Under the pieces are notes generated by a model that saw only the letters and a list, made by a program, of their open reading frames with translations, did no database searches and was not told where the DNA came from. The position numbers and the translations under genes are program-made. A stretch of DNA of 64,000 nucleotides from positions 867,501 through 931,500 of the forward strand of contig JABMCL010000145.1 of the NCBI GenBank assembly GCA_018857735.1, given 5' to 3'. This stretch comes from Alviniconcha marisindica (taxonomy: Eukaryota; Mollusca; Gastropoda; Provannidae). Position 1 is the first letter of the stretch; every line of letters begins with the position of its first letter. Of the stretch, positions 1 through 55,624 are shown piece after piece.

Positions 1-61
1 GTAACATACACACATCTATTAACTATTTGTCTGCTGCGTCAGTCAACACGGAATCCTTGTG

Positions 62-11130
<11,069 letters not shown>

Positions 11131-11240
11131 GACATGCAGCAGCAGTCTTTTCGCTCAAGTGATCCCAGTACGCACTGGAACTAGAGACCGAGGACTGTCT
11201 CTGTCAAATCCTCCAGGACTCTGTTCAGCTTACGTAGGGC
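11131..11240 (+). repeat. Decayed second copy of the CARNS1 3' end
   Basis: Bases 11177-11236 (CTAGAGACCGAGGACTGTCT onward, with CTCCAGGACTCTGTTCAGCT and TACGTAGGGCAT) mirror the end of exon 10 (ACCGAGGAGTCTCTC, CTCCAGGACTTTGTTCAGCT). It has indels and no useful frame. A third copy sits at 14347-14451. Confidence 0.85.
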
Positions 11241-11261
11241 ATTCAAAAGTCTATCGCTCGA

Positions 11262-12560
11262 GTCAATCAATCGGTATTTTATTTTACGTGTGTTGACAGC
11301 ATGGTGATATTAGACACACACTGAAAAAGAATTAAAGAAAAAATCTATATAATTATTAGTAAGTTGTACTAACTTATCCGCAGGACTATGAACTATCAAT
11401 TGAAACAAACAAGTTACAACATCAGTACTATACAAAATATCTCTTACATTATTACTAGCACTAAAGTCATACTAATTTTTCTGAAATATTTGTGATAATA
11501 GATGCTCAAGTAGTGTGTGGTTAACAGACGGGACATTGTTACAAATCCATGTCACATTCTGTGAATATTTTCGGTTCCCTGAATTTAGACGAACTTGTAT
11601 ATTACTCCTGCTAAAAGCCCAATACCCCTAGACATTATACAATGTACTAGATACTTTACTTCATAAACTATATCCCTTCTCACTTTGCAGTCCCAGTTTT
11701 GCAAAGTATATAAAGCTGATTTTGAATCAACACAGATCAGAAAATGATATATCGTTAGCTGAATATTGCATACATAATTTAATGCCATTAATATTTCAAA
11801 TAACTCCGATGTCAATATAGAAAAACCCTTCCCAAAGTTAAACGACTTTTGCACCTTTAAATCAGGAATTAGGAATTCTGCTCGATTTTCTAATGAATCC
11901 AAAACAGAATTATCAGTGGACAAGTTTACATGATTTTCATAGTTATTATTTAGATGCTGTCCTACTTCTATAGCTAAAATGTTTGCAATTTCACTTCTTC
12001 AAGTGAATGTAATCAGTATCAAACTTTGCATTAATGTATTCCCACTGAGGAATTTGAGGTGATGCTGAAAGAAGTGGAATAGATGCGATATCTGTTACAT
12101 TCGTTAATTAAATCAGTTATCTAATTTCTGATTGGATGAATAGATGGTATGTTTTGAGATCTGTTGGAATAATTTGTATTAGAATCTATAAGTGAAGGCT
12201 TCTGATGACATACTTTGAAACCGTTGATTTTCTGAGATATATCATTCCTGCTTCTGAATAAGATTTGATTGTATTTGTATGCACATGAACACCAATAGCT
12301 AACTTAACTGCTTTACTATCGACGCTTTGCAATTTCTTTAGGATAGTGTTTGGAGCGGAAACATATACCTCTTGACCGAACAACAGTTCCGATCTGAGTA
12401 AAATATATAGACTGTGTACTATTCTTTTTTACATTTTTTTTTAAAAATAGAAAATTCAGTCTTTTTCTGTCATTAGTGATTACATTTTCAATATGTTGCC
12501 TCCTGTTCAGCTTAGTAGATAGATAAACACACCCCAAAACATAGTCTTCTATTTGTAATT
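11262..12560 (-). mobile_element. Non-LTR retrotransposon remnant, RT C-terminus and RNase H
   Basis: On the minus strand, 12537-12316 encodes YLSTKLNRRQHIENVI, 12383-12186 encodes SVDSKAVKLAIGVHVHTN, and 11923-11585 encodes FSILTSELFEILMALNYV and FLICVDSKSALYTL, all typical of I/Jockey-type RT-RNase H ends. The low-coordinate edge reads, on the minus strand, AATAAAATACCGATTGATTG, a plausible simple-repeat 3' tail. Several frameshifts; not functional. Confidence 0.75.
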
Positions 12561-13090
12561 TAATAACTGACCATCTAGTTCAGGTTTAGGTACGGTTTTC
12601 CGGTTTTCTCTATTATTAACCCCCCCATTAAACACGTCTTCCCTCGTGATAATTCAGAACCGTTTTTCTTCTTGGAATGGTATTGTTCCTATACTATTGT
12701 CTCATTCACTACTTGATTATTGTCTTGTAAAATGCAACCGCATTTTAATTTAAACATATTTATACCATTTTACCAATGTACGGTATCGTTTGTATCAATC
12801 GGTCATAATCATTGTCTTGTCAGATGCAACTGTATTACCTAGATCCTGCTTTTTATGCATGCATTTCTTAGCTATGTATTATGAGACTGATGTGATGTTT
12901 TACTGGGCATGGAGCTTGTTTTTATAACTGGGACAGGCACATTACGAATAAAATTGAGCATCATCATTATTATTATTCCTGGGCATGGGGCTGTGGGAGT
13001 TGGCTGCAGGCTGTGGAGGCTGCCACCAAGCCGGTTCCGGAATGACTGGAGTGAAGTTGCAGAGGTGATGGCAGCTAGTCGGAGGATGGT
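12560..13090. other. Unassigned intergenic DNA between retroelement remnants
   Basis: AT-rich sequence with no recognisable gene. A stretch AATAAAATTGAGCATCATCA followed by TTATTATTATT near 12948-12977 could be the 3' tail of a plus-strand retroelement. Confidence 0.4.
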
Positions 13091-14260
13091 TCCAGTCTCT
13101 TACGGTGCGGGGAAAGAAGGATTTAAACAGGACAGGATGACTGGTGTGCTCCTGGTGTAGACGTTGTGCTCCTCTTGTCCCGGGTCTGCGTGTTGGCAGG
13201 AGATGGTGAGGTTGATGTTAACCAACCCGCTGCGGATCCGGTACAGCATCTGGATCGGTTGTGAAGCCTGCGTTGTCCAAGGCTGTTCCAGTTCAGACTG
13301 TCGAGCAGCGCTTGCAGGAGACAAGGTGTCCTGTCTCTGAAAATGTTGCAGGCGTACCTTGCTGCTCGACGCTGTACCTAATTTTCATGCCGCTGGGCGT
13401 GTTTCTGCCTGGAGGGGTCCTAGACAGCTGCTGTGTACTCCAGTGTAGGGAGTACCGCAGTGACAGAGGTGGCAGACCTGACCTTGGTGGTGCGGAATCT
13501 GATCTGAAGTTCCTCCGGAGGAAGCCCACGGTCCTGTTTCCTTTGGCCGCCACCGTCTCAGCGTGGTTTGTCCAGGAGGGGCCATCTGTGGTGGTTACCC
13601 CTAAGTAATTGCTGGATCTCGCCACCCCTAGTTGTTGTCCCTGGAGATGGTCTGTCGTCAGGAGTACGCTCTTTCGTTTGCTTGATGAGATTCCGATGGT
13701 GTTGCACTTGCTGGGGCTGAAGCTCATTTGCCAAGTGTTCTCCCAGTCCTCCAAGCGCTGTGGGTCCTGTCGCAGCAGTTCCTGTCGCACTGGTTTCAGA
13801 TTTTCCTGCAGAGGAGGCTGTCGTCACCAAACAGTCTGATGTTGGAGGACTTGACCGCATCAGGAAGATCGTTGATGCAAGCCAGGAACAGATGAGGTCC
13901 CAAAATTGTACCTTGGGGTACGCCAGACAGGACTGGAGCCTGGGACGAGTGGGCGCCTTTTAGGAGCACATGCTGACTTCTGCAGGTGAGAAATGCCTGG
14001 ATCCAACTGAGGGTGTTGTTTCTCACTTCGTAGTACTGCAGATTATGCAGCAGTCGTCTGCATGGTGTGGTGCGTTATCGAAGGCCTTGGTAACGTCGAG
14101 CAGCTCTACGTCTACCGGGTCTCCTTGGGCTAGGTTCTTGGCAACGTCGTGGGTAGAAGTCCCTGCACTGACGGCAAGAGGCCGTGATGTTGGAGGAACC
14201 TTCACATTGTTGTTATTGACGCCCTGGCTCCTTGTTCTCATCATACAGTTCTTCTTTTAA
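13090..14260 (-). mobile_element. Non-LTR retrotransposon remnant, reverse transcriptase
   Basis: Minus-strand frames give VDVELLDVTKAFDNAPHH (14244-14023), then GVPQGTILGPHLFLACIND and IRLFGDDSLL (14026-13796), then WQMSFSPSKCNTIGIS and SNYLGVTTTDGPSW (13790-13293). These are RT palm and thumb motifs in the right order, with FGDD where CR1/Jockey-like LINEs usually have a FADD box. Frameshifts between blocks mark it as dead. It is distinct from the remnant at 11.3-12.5 kb. Confidence 0.85.
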
Positions 14261-14337
14261 GGTCACACAGCACCAGCGATGCTCTACTTTGCGGTTGGCA
14301 CCGCCATCTTGACCGGAATATTCTATAAGATCCTGTT

Positions 14338-14455
14338 TTTTTTGCTCAAGTGTTCTCGGTGTACACCTGAACTAGAGACCGAGGACTAACTGTCTGCCTC
14401 TGTCAAGTTCTGCTGGATTTTGTTCAGCTCGTGTAGGGCATGTAGCAGCCTTTCA
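14338..14455 (+). repeat. Decayed third copy of the CARNS1 3' end
   Basis: GCTCAAGTGTTCTCGGTGTA, ACTAGAGACCGAGGACTAAC, TTTTGTTCAGCTCGTGTAGG and GCATGTAGCAGC parallel both the copy at 11150-11240 and exon 10. About 3.1 kb, mostly retroelement, separates it from copy 2. Confidence 0.8.
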
Positions 14456-14459
14456 ACTA

Positions 14460-15200
14460 ATGTGCCTATAGCCCACAAGTTATAGTTTAGGCCACTTTGT
14501 TCCCGGCCACTTTGTTCACATGGCCGTTTTAAGAAACAGCACACAGTGGGGTAAACAACCTGATGTAGACGTGGCCGTGAACTGTGCCAGGATGTCGTCT
14601 TGGCTATTTTTATTTGTTTTGTTGTTGTTTTTCCAGAGTACAGGCGGTAGAAATAATAAAAGCATAGCCAACCGAAATGAACACTCTATCATCAATATGC
14701 GTTTGATTTCTGATAAACCGGCGTTAAAATACGGCTTCTTGATTTGTTCTGAGGTTCGTTTCGTGATTGAAGTACAACTAAGAAATCAACCGCCAACTCA
14801 GTGGAAAGCACAAGTTCTATACACACGTATACTTATGCTATTTGTCAAAAGTATTACTTGAATGCTATCTGGATACCTGACCTATTTTTTATACATGTAT
14901 TTGATAGTTTATCAAGAAATAAAGGAAAAATATACTAACAGGTAAACGGTTTTGTTGCTGCTGCTGTGAGTACACTTGTTTTTAACTCTTGCCTCCCAAG
15001 ACGTATGGCATAACGGTAACTGATAAAACCACCACGGCGCCAGAGTCACAAAGAAAAGCTACGCCGTCACTGACCCCTCCCCCCTCCCTCCCCCCACCCC
15101 GCCACCAACAGCAAAACCAATTGCAGCAATGACAACAGTAACATATACAACTACCGCCAAGAATAGCTACGAGAACATCAATAAAAGAACGTGAAATAAT
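14460..15200. other. Intergenic, no gene recognised
   Basis: Contains a 113-codon open frame at 14520-14861 (MAVLRNSTQWGK start, hydrophobic SWLFLFVLLLFFQ near residue 30) with no family resemblance I can name. Without splice or homology support I do not call it a gene. Confidence 0.3.
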
Positions 15201-15204
15201 ATGT

Positions 15205-15527
15205 ATAACCACGGGGCACACACACACACACACACACATACACACACACACACGCGCGCGCGCGCGCACACACACACACAGACACACACACACGCACGCA
15301 CACACACAACCATGCTCACAACCACATACACACACCAGGTCTATGTTAGGTTTAGAGACAAAACGTGCACTTTTGAAAGTCTCTCAATAGCTCGAGAGAT
15401 AACTTGACCTAGGGTGCACGTGTGTGTACCAGTGTGTGTGTGTGTGTTTGTACCAGTGTATGTGTGAACCAGTGCGTGTGTGTGTGCCAGTGCACGTAAG
15501 TGAACCAGTGTGTGAGTGTGTGTGTGA

Positions 15528-15578
<51 letters not shown>

Positions 15579-15660
15579 CGTGCACGCGCGCATGTGTATT
15601 TGAACCAGATTGTGCGTCTGTGCTTGTGTGTACGCAAATGTGTCTGTGTGTGAGCGCGTG
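15205..15660. repeat. (CA)n and (TG)n microsatellite cluster
   Basis: A CA tract with a CG-alternating centre at 15215-15335, then TG tracts at 15430-15600, in opposite strand orientation and about 100 bp apart. Confidence 0.95.
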
Positions 15661-15954
15661 CGCCTACCCCCGACATGACACTGAACAAAGCAAAGTGCCC
15701 ACAACGTCTTGCTGCGCATGTAGTGTTGGCACCATCCACAGACGGGCCTGGACAAAAAAAAACTGGCACACTCCAAGCAGCCACTACATGTAGGTTTGCC
15801 CTCCTTTCACAGGACAGCAACCAGTAGTCACTGTATGGAGTGTCAAAGTTTGGCTGACATCTAGGAAACAAAAGAGAGTGAAAGATGGAAAGAAAGAAGA
15901 AGAAAAAAAAATGGGAGGGGGTGATGAGTGAGAGAAACAGCAAGGAGGAGGGGG

Positions 15955-16309
15955 ACAGGAGGCAAAAGTAGGGGGGTAGAGAGGAAGAGGAGGAATGAAA
16001 GAGAAACAGCAGGGTGTGGGGGGGTGTGGAGGGGGTGTAGAGAGGAAGAGGAGGAATGAAAGGGAGAAACAGCAGGGTGTGTGTGTGTGTGTGTGTGTGT
16101 GTGGGAGAATGTAGAGAGGAAGGAGGGAATGAGAGACAGGCAGGGTGTGGATGTGTGTGGTGTGTGGGGGGGGGTGAGGGAGAGAGAGAAGAGGGAAGGG
16201 TGTGGTGAGGGGGGGGTAGAGAGGAAGGAGGAATGAAAGAGAAACAGCAGGGGGGGTGGAGGGGTGAGGAGGAAGAGGAGGAATGAAAGGGAGAAAAGCA
16301 GGGTGTGGT

Positions 16310-16345
<36 letters not shown>

Positions 16346-16900
16346 GGAGGGGGGGGAATGTAGAGAGGAAGAGGAGGAATGAAAGAGAAACAGCATGGGT
16401 GTGTGTGTGTGTGTGGAGGGGGGGGGGTAGAGAGGAAGAGGAGGAATGAAAGAGAAACAGCAGGGTGTGGGTGTGTGTGGAGGGGGGGTGTAGAGGAAGA
16501 GGAGGAATGAAAGAGAAACAGCAGGGTGTGGGTGTGTGTGGACGGGGGTGGGGGGGTAGAGAGGAAGAGGAGGAATGAAAGAGAAACAGCAGAGGTGTGG
16601 GTGTGTGGGTGGAGGGGGGGTGTAGAGAGGAAGAGGAATGAAAGAGAAACAGCAGGTGTGGGTGTGTGTGGAGGGGGGTAGAGAGAAGAGGGGGAATGAA
16701 AGAGAAACAGCAGGGTGTGTGTGTGTGGTGTGGAGGGTGAGAGAGGAAGAGGAGGAATAACAGCAGGGTGTGGGTGTGTGTGGAGGGGTGGGGGTAGAGA
16801 GGAAGAGGAGGAATGAAAGAGAAACGCAGGGTGTGGGTGTGTGTGGGTGTGTGGAGGGGGTGGGGGTAGAGAGGAAGAGAATGAATGAAAGAGAAACAGC

Positions 16901-16932
<32 letters not shown>

Positions 16933-18045
16933 GAGGGGGGGGGTGAGAGGAAGAGGAGGAATGAAAGAGAAACAGCAGGGTGTGGGTGTGTGGTGTGGGG
17001 GGTGAGGGAAGAGGAGAGGAATGAAAGAGAAACAGCAGGGTGTGGGTGTGTGGGGTGTGTGTATGTGTGTGTGGGGGGGTGTAGAGAGGAAGAGGAGGAA
17101 TGAAAGAGAAACAGCAGGGTGTGGGGGGGTGTGTGGGGGGTAGAGAGGAAGAGGAGGAATGAAAGAGAAACAGCAGGGTGGGTGTGTGGAGGGGGGCTGT
17201 AGGAGGAAGAGGAGGAATGAATGAGAGAAACAGCATGGTGTGGGGGTGTGGGGTGGAGGGGGGTGAGAGAAGAGGAGGAATGAAGGAAACAGCAGGGTGT
17301 GGGGGTGGAGGGGGTGAGAGGAAGAGGAGGAATGAGAGAAACAGCAGGGTGTGGTGTGGGAGGGGGGGGGTGTGAGAGGAAGAGGAGGAATGAAAGAGAA
17401 ACAGCAGGGTGGGTGGGGGGGGTGGAGAGGAAGAGGAGGAATAAGAGAGAAACAGCAGGGTGTGTGTGTGTCTGTCTGGAGGGGGGTGTAGAGAGTGAGA
17501 GGAGGAATGAATAAACAGCAGGGCGTGTGTGTGTGTGTGTTTGGGGGGTAGAGAGGAAGGGAGGACTGAAAGAGAAACAGCAGGTGTGGTGTGTGTGTGT
17601 GTGTGTGGAGGGGGGGGGGTGTAGAGAGGAAGAGGAGGAATGAATGAAACAGCAGGGTGTGTGTGTGTGTGGAGGAGGGTGGGGGGTAGAGAGGAAGAGG
17701 AGGAATGAAAGAGAAACAGCAGGGTGGGTGTGTGTGTGGAGGGGGGTGGGGGTAGAGAGGAAGAGGAGGAATGAAAGGGAAACAGCAGGGTGTGTGTGTG
17801 TGTGTGAGGGGGGGGGGTGTAGAGAGGAAGAGGAGGAATGATAGAGAAACAGCAGGGTGTGTGTGTGTGGAGGGGGGTGGGGGGTAGAGAGGAAGAGGAG
17901 GAATGAATGAGCGAAACAGCCAGGTGTGTGTGTGTGTGGAGGGGGGGGGTGTAGAGAGGAAGAGGAGGAATGAGAGAAACAGCAGGGGGTGTGTGGGTGT
18001 GGGTGTGGGTGTGTGTGGTGGGGGGTGGGGGTAGACAAAGGGTTT
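15955..18045 (+). repeat. ~65-bp G-rich minisatellite, about 2.1 kb
   Basis: Around 32 units of the type GAGGAAGAGGAGGAATGAAA then GAGAAACAGCAGGGTGTGGG, TGTGTGTGG and AGGGGGGGTGTAGA. Unit length varies through TG and G runs. The plus strand is almost free of C. Minus-strand open frames of 631-781 codons are repeat artefacts. It lies between the 3' ends of the two convergent genes. Confidence 0.95.
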
Positions 18046-18059
18046 CGGGGGTGGGGGTG

Positions 18060-19310
18060 CTGAGGACACAAAGTCTAGACTTCTGTGCAAGTAATGCAGC
18101 ACTGATTTGTGATCATCAAACAAACACAAACAAAACTCTTCCTTTTTTTAAATATATTTTTTTTATAAAAGAAAAAGTATTTATACCATATAGAAAGCAT
18201 CAAAGACTCCAGTCAAGATATAATAATGATTATATGTACATAAGTATATAATAAAACCAGGGCAAGTTGTTGTTAAATAAAAATATTTCTTTCAGACAAC
18301 GAGGATCGAAGAACTAAACATGAGGGCTGAGAAATTCATCAAAACATTTTGATATGGTCAAACACATGGACAGCAAATGAAAACCAACGTTCGTCATTGT
18401 GGAAAACTCCTCTGAACTGACAAGCAGTCAAACAATGACAACATGGACAATTATACATGGCTTATTCCCAGGATAGAAACGGCACAAAAAGCAAAGTGCT
18501 CCCTCGTGGTCCACGTCATTTCGTTTTCCATGCAACTCAATTAACAAGTTTCTGGAAGAACAATATTCTGGAGATAAAGGACAGAAAATATGATCAACTA
18601 ATCTCCTCCCACCCCCCTCACACACACACACATGAAATGCATATAAACATAAACAATGTAACTGTCACACTTGCTATTGCAATTTTATGTCATACTTCTC
18701 ACCATGTTAAAAAAAAGATTTAAAAAAGATTCATTAATCATGCTCTCATGGCTAGTTTGACTGAAACACTATTTTACAAGTACTTTCTTCACACAGAAGC
18801 AGACAGCTCATAAATCTTTTTCAAACCACAGAACTCAGCTTTGTGTTGAAAGTAACAATTGCAGGTGCCTGTCTTGATATGACAATGGTAAGTACAGGTA
18901 CCCGCACACTACTATGTATGTCTCATCACAGGCACACTATGCATGCTGCTACTTTTGATTGGACTTTTATTTTTCCCATCATCCCAGTTTTCATTATTTG
19001 CGCTTTGTTTCATCACGGTGTTAACTGCTGTCATGCAATACTGGATATGCAGAAGAAGTATTAAGTTGAGAAGCAAAGGTAAGTGCAGGGGGGAAGGTGG
19101 GTGGGGCGGGGAAGAATGGGGGTTGTGTGGGGGGGGGGGGGGGGGCATATGGGGGAAGGGGGGCGAGGGATGTTTAAGAGTAAGACTTGAGGTATGAATT
19201 TGCTGTGAAAACAAATGACAAAAAATTGCTATCATGCATCTGTTGAAAATATGATGTGAAAAAGGGAGATGACAGATTTACATATGTATAGATGTTGGAC
19301 ATCATGTTTT

Positions 19311-19347
<37 letters not shown>

Positions 19348-22300
19348 ACCAGTGTGTGTGTATGCATGCATGTGTGGATGCATGTGTGCATGCGTGTGTG
19401 TATGCATGCCTGCATGTGTGCTGAATAATGCAGATATCTGTCTCTTTGCAGCAGACTTAAGTGAAAGACATAACTGCCCCATACACAGGACAGCAGGCAG
19501 TCGTGACAGCAAAAATGGGTATACAAAAACACACACACACAAGAATGTAAAAATCAATGGGATCTACCACAAAAGAATCCTTCTGCACTTGTGCTGCAGT
19601 ATCTGCCTACCTCTGCCTCTAACCAACTAAAGACTTGGATGCACTTTCGCCCGGTCAAATGACTAGGCGATGTACAACAAGTTGCTATGGGAAACCACAG
19701 GCTATGACGTCATTATTATGACTCAAGCTGTAGCATCACCGTTATTTGTGAATAGAGCAAGTCTGAAACCTACGTTACATGATCAGTCATTCGACAGTGA
19801 CGTCAAAGTCTGGGGCTTCCCATCGTTAATCACGTAAACATATGACCGTGATCGAAAGTGCATCCCAGCCGCAGCACTATTTCAAAAACTGACGCTCCAT
19901 ATATTAACAGTCACACAAATATTTCTCCTCTTCTGATCAGAGATATAATGCTAAAACCACCAGCACTGCCACATACAGCTGCTGCAGCTTTTATGTACTG
20001 CAGACTTCACTGCCAGAATATGTAAGTAAAAAATCTAGGCATGCCATACAACCTCATCGACTGGCGCAAAATCAGTTTAAGGCAAAAATGGACGCTTGTT
20101 CTCCGCAAAGCACACTTTCCACTTTGAACTTAATCAGCATATGTCATAGCTGAAAGTCTGTGCAACAACCACATGAAGCACTGTGTGTTAAATACAGGGT
20201 TCATTTTCATTTCTAATAAAAACACTTACCAGTACCTTTTCCATGCCCCCTCCCCCTTTTCTTTTTGATTACGTTTCTTTTTTGTTATATTCAAGGCAAC
20301 AAATGAAGGATAAATAACACCTACATTTGTAACTGAATAAGAAAGCATCACCATAACAGAGCCTGCTATGTGAAATGACTGGTTGTGGTGCTTCTCAAAC
20401 TAAAGTCACCACAGGCAGTATTCCTGAAATGCCATACACCTTTTCCCCCAGACTCTTTTGGGAAACATCTCTCTCTCTCTATTTCTCTCTCTCTCTTTTT
20501 TCCCTTTAATACCCCCCCTTTTTTCCCCAGGTCTAAAAAAGGTCCATCTAAACGCAAAGGATTCCAGACTTTCAAAACTGCTTATGACCCCTGCAAGCGT
20601 CACCACACCCCAGCATGCCAGCTCATGATCCGAGGTCTGTGACGATGTTCAAAAAGGAAATCAAACTGACAGGCACACATGCCTCTGACAGCACTAACAT
20701 CTGACTTTCCCTTGGAGTCCCCCCCCCCCCCCCCCCCCCCCCAACCCACCCCACACTACCTGGCCTGTACAAATTAGCTGCCCTAACAGGAACTTGACCA
20801 CAACCTTTCCGTAGCCACCAATAATGCATGGCGAGAAAAAGAAAAGCTCCTTTCGTTAAACAAACATGGGCAATGGCTCTGCCGTAAGAACTGAGGGCAC
20901 TCTTGCCACAGTCAGCCCCAGGGTCAGCGTGCTGACCAGCTCGCTGACAACAAAGGTCCAGCTCAAAACGGGCAGCAACAAAATCCACATAAAACAAAAA
21001 AAGAAATCCATGGCGAAATGCCAGTCAGAGCATATATATATATATATATAACCACCTGCAAGGAAAGACCACCCACTTTTTCTGAAACTTCTCCCTTCAT
21101 GTTACCATGTCGATGAACTTCATCAGACAATGACCACCCTCTTTTGAGACTTTTTCTAAAAACCCTCTCTTCATGTTACAATGTCAATGAACCCCGTCAG
21201 ACAATGACCACCCTCTTTTGAGACTTTTTCTAAAAACCCTCTTCATGTTACTATGTCAATGAACCCCATCAGACAATGACCACCCCTCTTTTGAAACCTC
21301 TTTTTCTGAAACTTCTCCCTTCATGTTACCATGCCAATGAACTCCCCTCAGACAATGACCCCACCCCCAGGCCCCCACCTTTTGAAACCTTTTTTTCTGA
21401 AACCTCCCTTCATGTTACCATGCCAATGAACTCCCCTCAGACAATGACCCCCCCCCTCCCCCCCCTACCCCCCACCCCCCCCCCCCACCCCCACCTTTTG
21501 AAACCTTTTTTTCTGAAACCTCCCTTCATGTTACCATGCCAATGAACTCCCCTCAGACAATGACCCCCCCCCCCCCCACACACTCTTTTGAAACCTTTTT
21601 TTCTGAAACCTCCCTTCATGTTACCATGGCAATGAACTCCCCTCAGACAATGACCACCCTCTTTGGAGACTTTTTCTAAAACCCCTCTCTTCATGCTACC
21701 ATGTCAGTGAACTCCCATCAGACAATGACCGCCCTTCTGCTTCGGTATTTTAATGGGGTGATCTTAAGAGAGGGGTTCCACTGCATTACATACTAGGTCG
21801 TTCTTGCAAGAAGCCAGTTTATCAGAACATCACGTACTGGCCTGGTCAACAAGCTCTCTAATTGATCACATCTGGCTTGTTCCTACGCTTTGCAAGTGCG
21901 CGCTTGCATGCACGCCTGCACGCATGCACTCACGCACACACATACACAACCCCCTAAAAAAACAATATTAAAAAAACATTCATCTTTTTCACTTCTCACA
22001 AAATACCAGTTCCTCTCAAACTATTCGCAAACAGCAAAAGGAAGACTGTAACACAAGTCATTCCCTTTCATAAAGGAAACAGTTCCAAACTTAAAGATAC
22101 TACTACACGAATAATATACAATCTACTCCCTTACTGCACCCGACCTGGTAACTGCAAGTAGCTAACTAAACAACTGAGTAAGTACAAATTTAAGCGACGT
22201 AGATAATCACGAAAACAAGATGGGTAGTAGCAAAGAGTTCAGCGGTTAAGACAACGTAGTATGAACAAACTCTTGCTGAGGATGCAAATCGCAATTCGGA

Positions 22301-24402
22301 GGGACCGTGAGACTGACAGGAGCATCACAGAAAATTCACCCAACACTCTGGCTCGCAATGCTGCACTGCTTGAGGCAGTTTTTCTTTTCTTTTCTTTTTT
22401 TAAATAGCATATCTCAAAAGACGTGTGACAAACAACCATACTTTAATAACCTGACCCCTCACCATGACCTTGGCTTTGAAGAGAGCTGCCCTAAACATTC
22501 AATTTCATATGACAGCATGGTTCATGGTGATGCACCATCACACAAAGTTTGATGGCAAAATTGCCAGTGATTCAAAAAGATATCTTCCGGACAATATGCA
22601 GATGCACATGAAAAATGATTCTACTGATTATATCCCCACCTCTGTAACCGTGACACAGATGAGGGTACAAAAAGAAACAAAAGGTGCAACCATTTGTACC
22701 CACCCCTCACCCGGCAATCTCGATATAAAAACTGACCCATGTACAAGTCGACACAATCGATGCAACAATGAAGGAAAGAAAAGACCCAGTAAATAGAAAC
22801 AAACACAAGTGCAATAGTACATGTCATCAACAAACAAACAAAAGCTTTTTGGGTTTTTTACACACTGATTGTAACAGGCCTTTACAGCAGGTGCAGACTA
22901 TATAATAACTGTAAAACAGTCACAGGCAAGTCAGTCAGCAAGCATTATGACAACAGGAAACGGTCATAATTACTGATAGTCGTTTATCCATCATTATCGA
23001 AGCAGGAAAAGATTGTGCTCAGTGCGATTTGTTCTGGCTTCCACTCTCACGTCACGTTCAACACCTGACAGAAAAATGTGACAGGCAATCGATTAGGTTC
23101 TACTGCCGCAGCATACGCTGATTTCAGTCGCATGCAACTGTACATAAAGTTTCTTTCCAACACGCACATGCATGCATACACACACACATGTACACACACA
23201 CACACACACACACATGTACACACACACACACACACACATGCCCTGTGACCATCAGGCATAAGCTCCACACAAGCTCAAGTCCAAACACGGTCTTCCATCA
23301 TCAATCCTCAGTCCTGTTGTACGAAAGCGGAATTCAAGCAGCTTCAAACTCAGCCAGCCCACTTAAGAGCCTCGGGCCCAAAACATTATTAGGCCGAGAT
23401 GGCAATGCGGGGCCGCATCTTCGCTTTCCAAGTAATGCTGCTTTCACACAAAGGAGCACCAACCATTTCGGTGTCACAGATCAACCTGTCACAACCGTTC
23501 AACGGTCACAGTCAAACCATGGGACACAACTCTCCTGAAAGGGCATAACAAGGACAATTCCCTCCCCTCTTGTTCACATAATGGGCGTGTAACAATAGTC
23601 TCCTCTCTTGTTTGTATCAAAGTAACGCAACAACAGTTACTCTCACAGCTTTGATAATCACAGCATGGGCCTTAACATACAGTGAACAATATTTGTGTGT
23701 GAATGCACCTCAAAAACGATCTTGGAAGCTGCCCACCCACTACCACCACCCCAAAAATGTTTACTTTTCCCGCAAAGCAAGAAAGAAAAACTGAGAACAT
23801 TATGCATGGGGCAAAGTAAAAGCCACCTGTTTTAAAATCTGTGGCCACTCTCTTACCACTAAAATGTATTATGTCCGTAAGGCCTTGTTCACACACATGG
23901 AGGCAAAACAAAAAGTGTTGGTTCCTGAAATAACAGCACTGGCCTAAGATACATCACTTCAAACATTTCAAGGAATTAGACGGGGGAGTGGGGGGGGTAT
24001 GTTTTCAACATAACTGCAAAACCAGAAACTCACTTAAATTATAGTTTTCTGGGCACGTGCTTGAGGCAAAACAGAAACTCGCTTAAAAAATTATTGTTTT
24101 TTTTTCTGGGCAAGTGCTTGAGGCAAACTCACACAAACATGGTTCATACAAGTATTGTGATAAATATTCTGTTTTTTGAGAACCAACCAACCCCACAATA
24201 TACATTAAATAAAAAAATAAAAAATAAAAATGGAAACAGAAAACAGGACCCCCACTATCCCACCAAATTAATTTAAAAATAAATAAAAAATAGAAGACAG
24301 AAATAAAGGAGAAAGCTCCCAACCATCCCTCCCTCCATTGTTCTAATGGGTCACCAACAACAGACCACCCTAACCACCCAACCCCTAGGAAATGAGCAGT
24401 CA
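18060..24402. other. Possible furin 3' UTR and downstream DNA
   Basis: No coding exon recognised on either strand. AT-rich with a TG/CA tract at 19313-19400, an unusual poly-C of about 33 at 20719-20743, an AT run at 21031-21050 and a minisatellite at 21060-21750. Part is probably the 3' UTR of the minus-strand convertase gene, but I could not fix a poly(A) site. Confidence 0.4.
21060..21750 (+). repeat. ~85-110-bp tandem repeat downstream of the furin stop
   Basis: About eight units with the core TCTTCATGTTACCATGTCAA, TGAACTCCCCTCAGACAATG and ACCACCCTCTTTTGAAACC. Units vary by C-runs inserted after AATGACC. Confidence 0.9.

Positions 24403-55624
<31,222 letters not shown>

Noticed and set aside
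14520..14861. Possible small gene with a hydrophobic N-terminal segment
   Set aside because: Single open frame of 113 codons in AT-rich intergenic DNA, no homology I recognise and no splice or poly(A) support.
15341..18129. Minus-strand open frames of 631, 781 and 736 codons
   Set aside because: They translate the 65-bp minisatellite and CA tracts (PTHTHT, LLFLFHSSSSS). Several frames are open at once and no exon signals or composition of a real protein are present.
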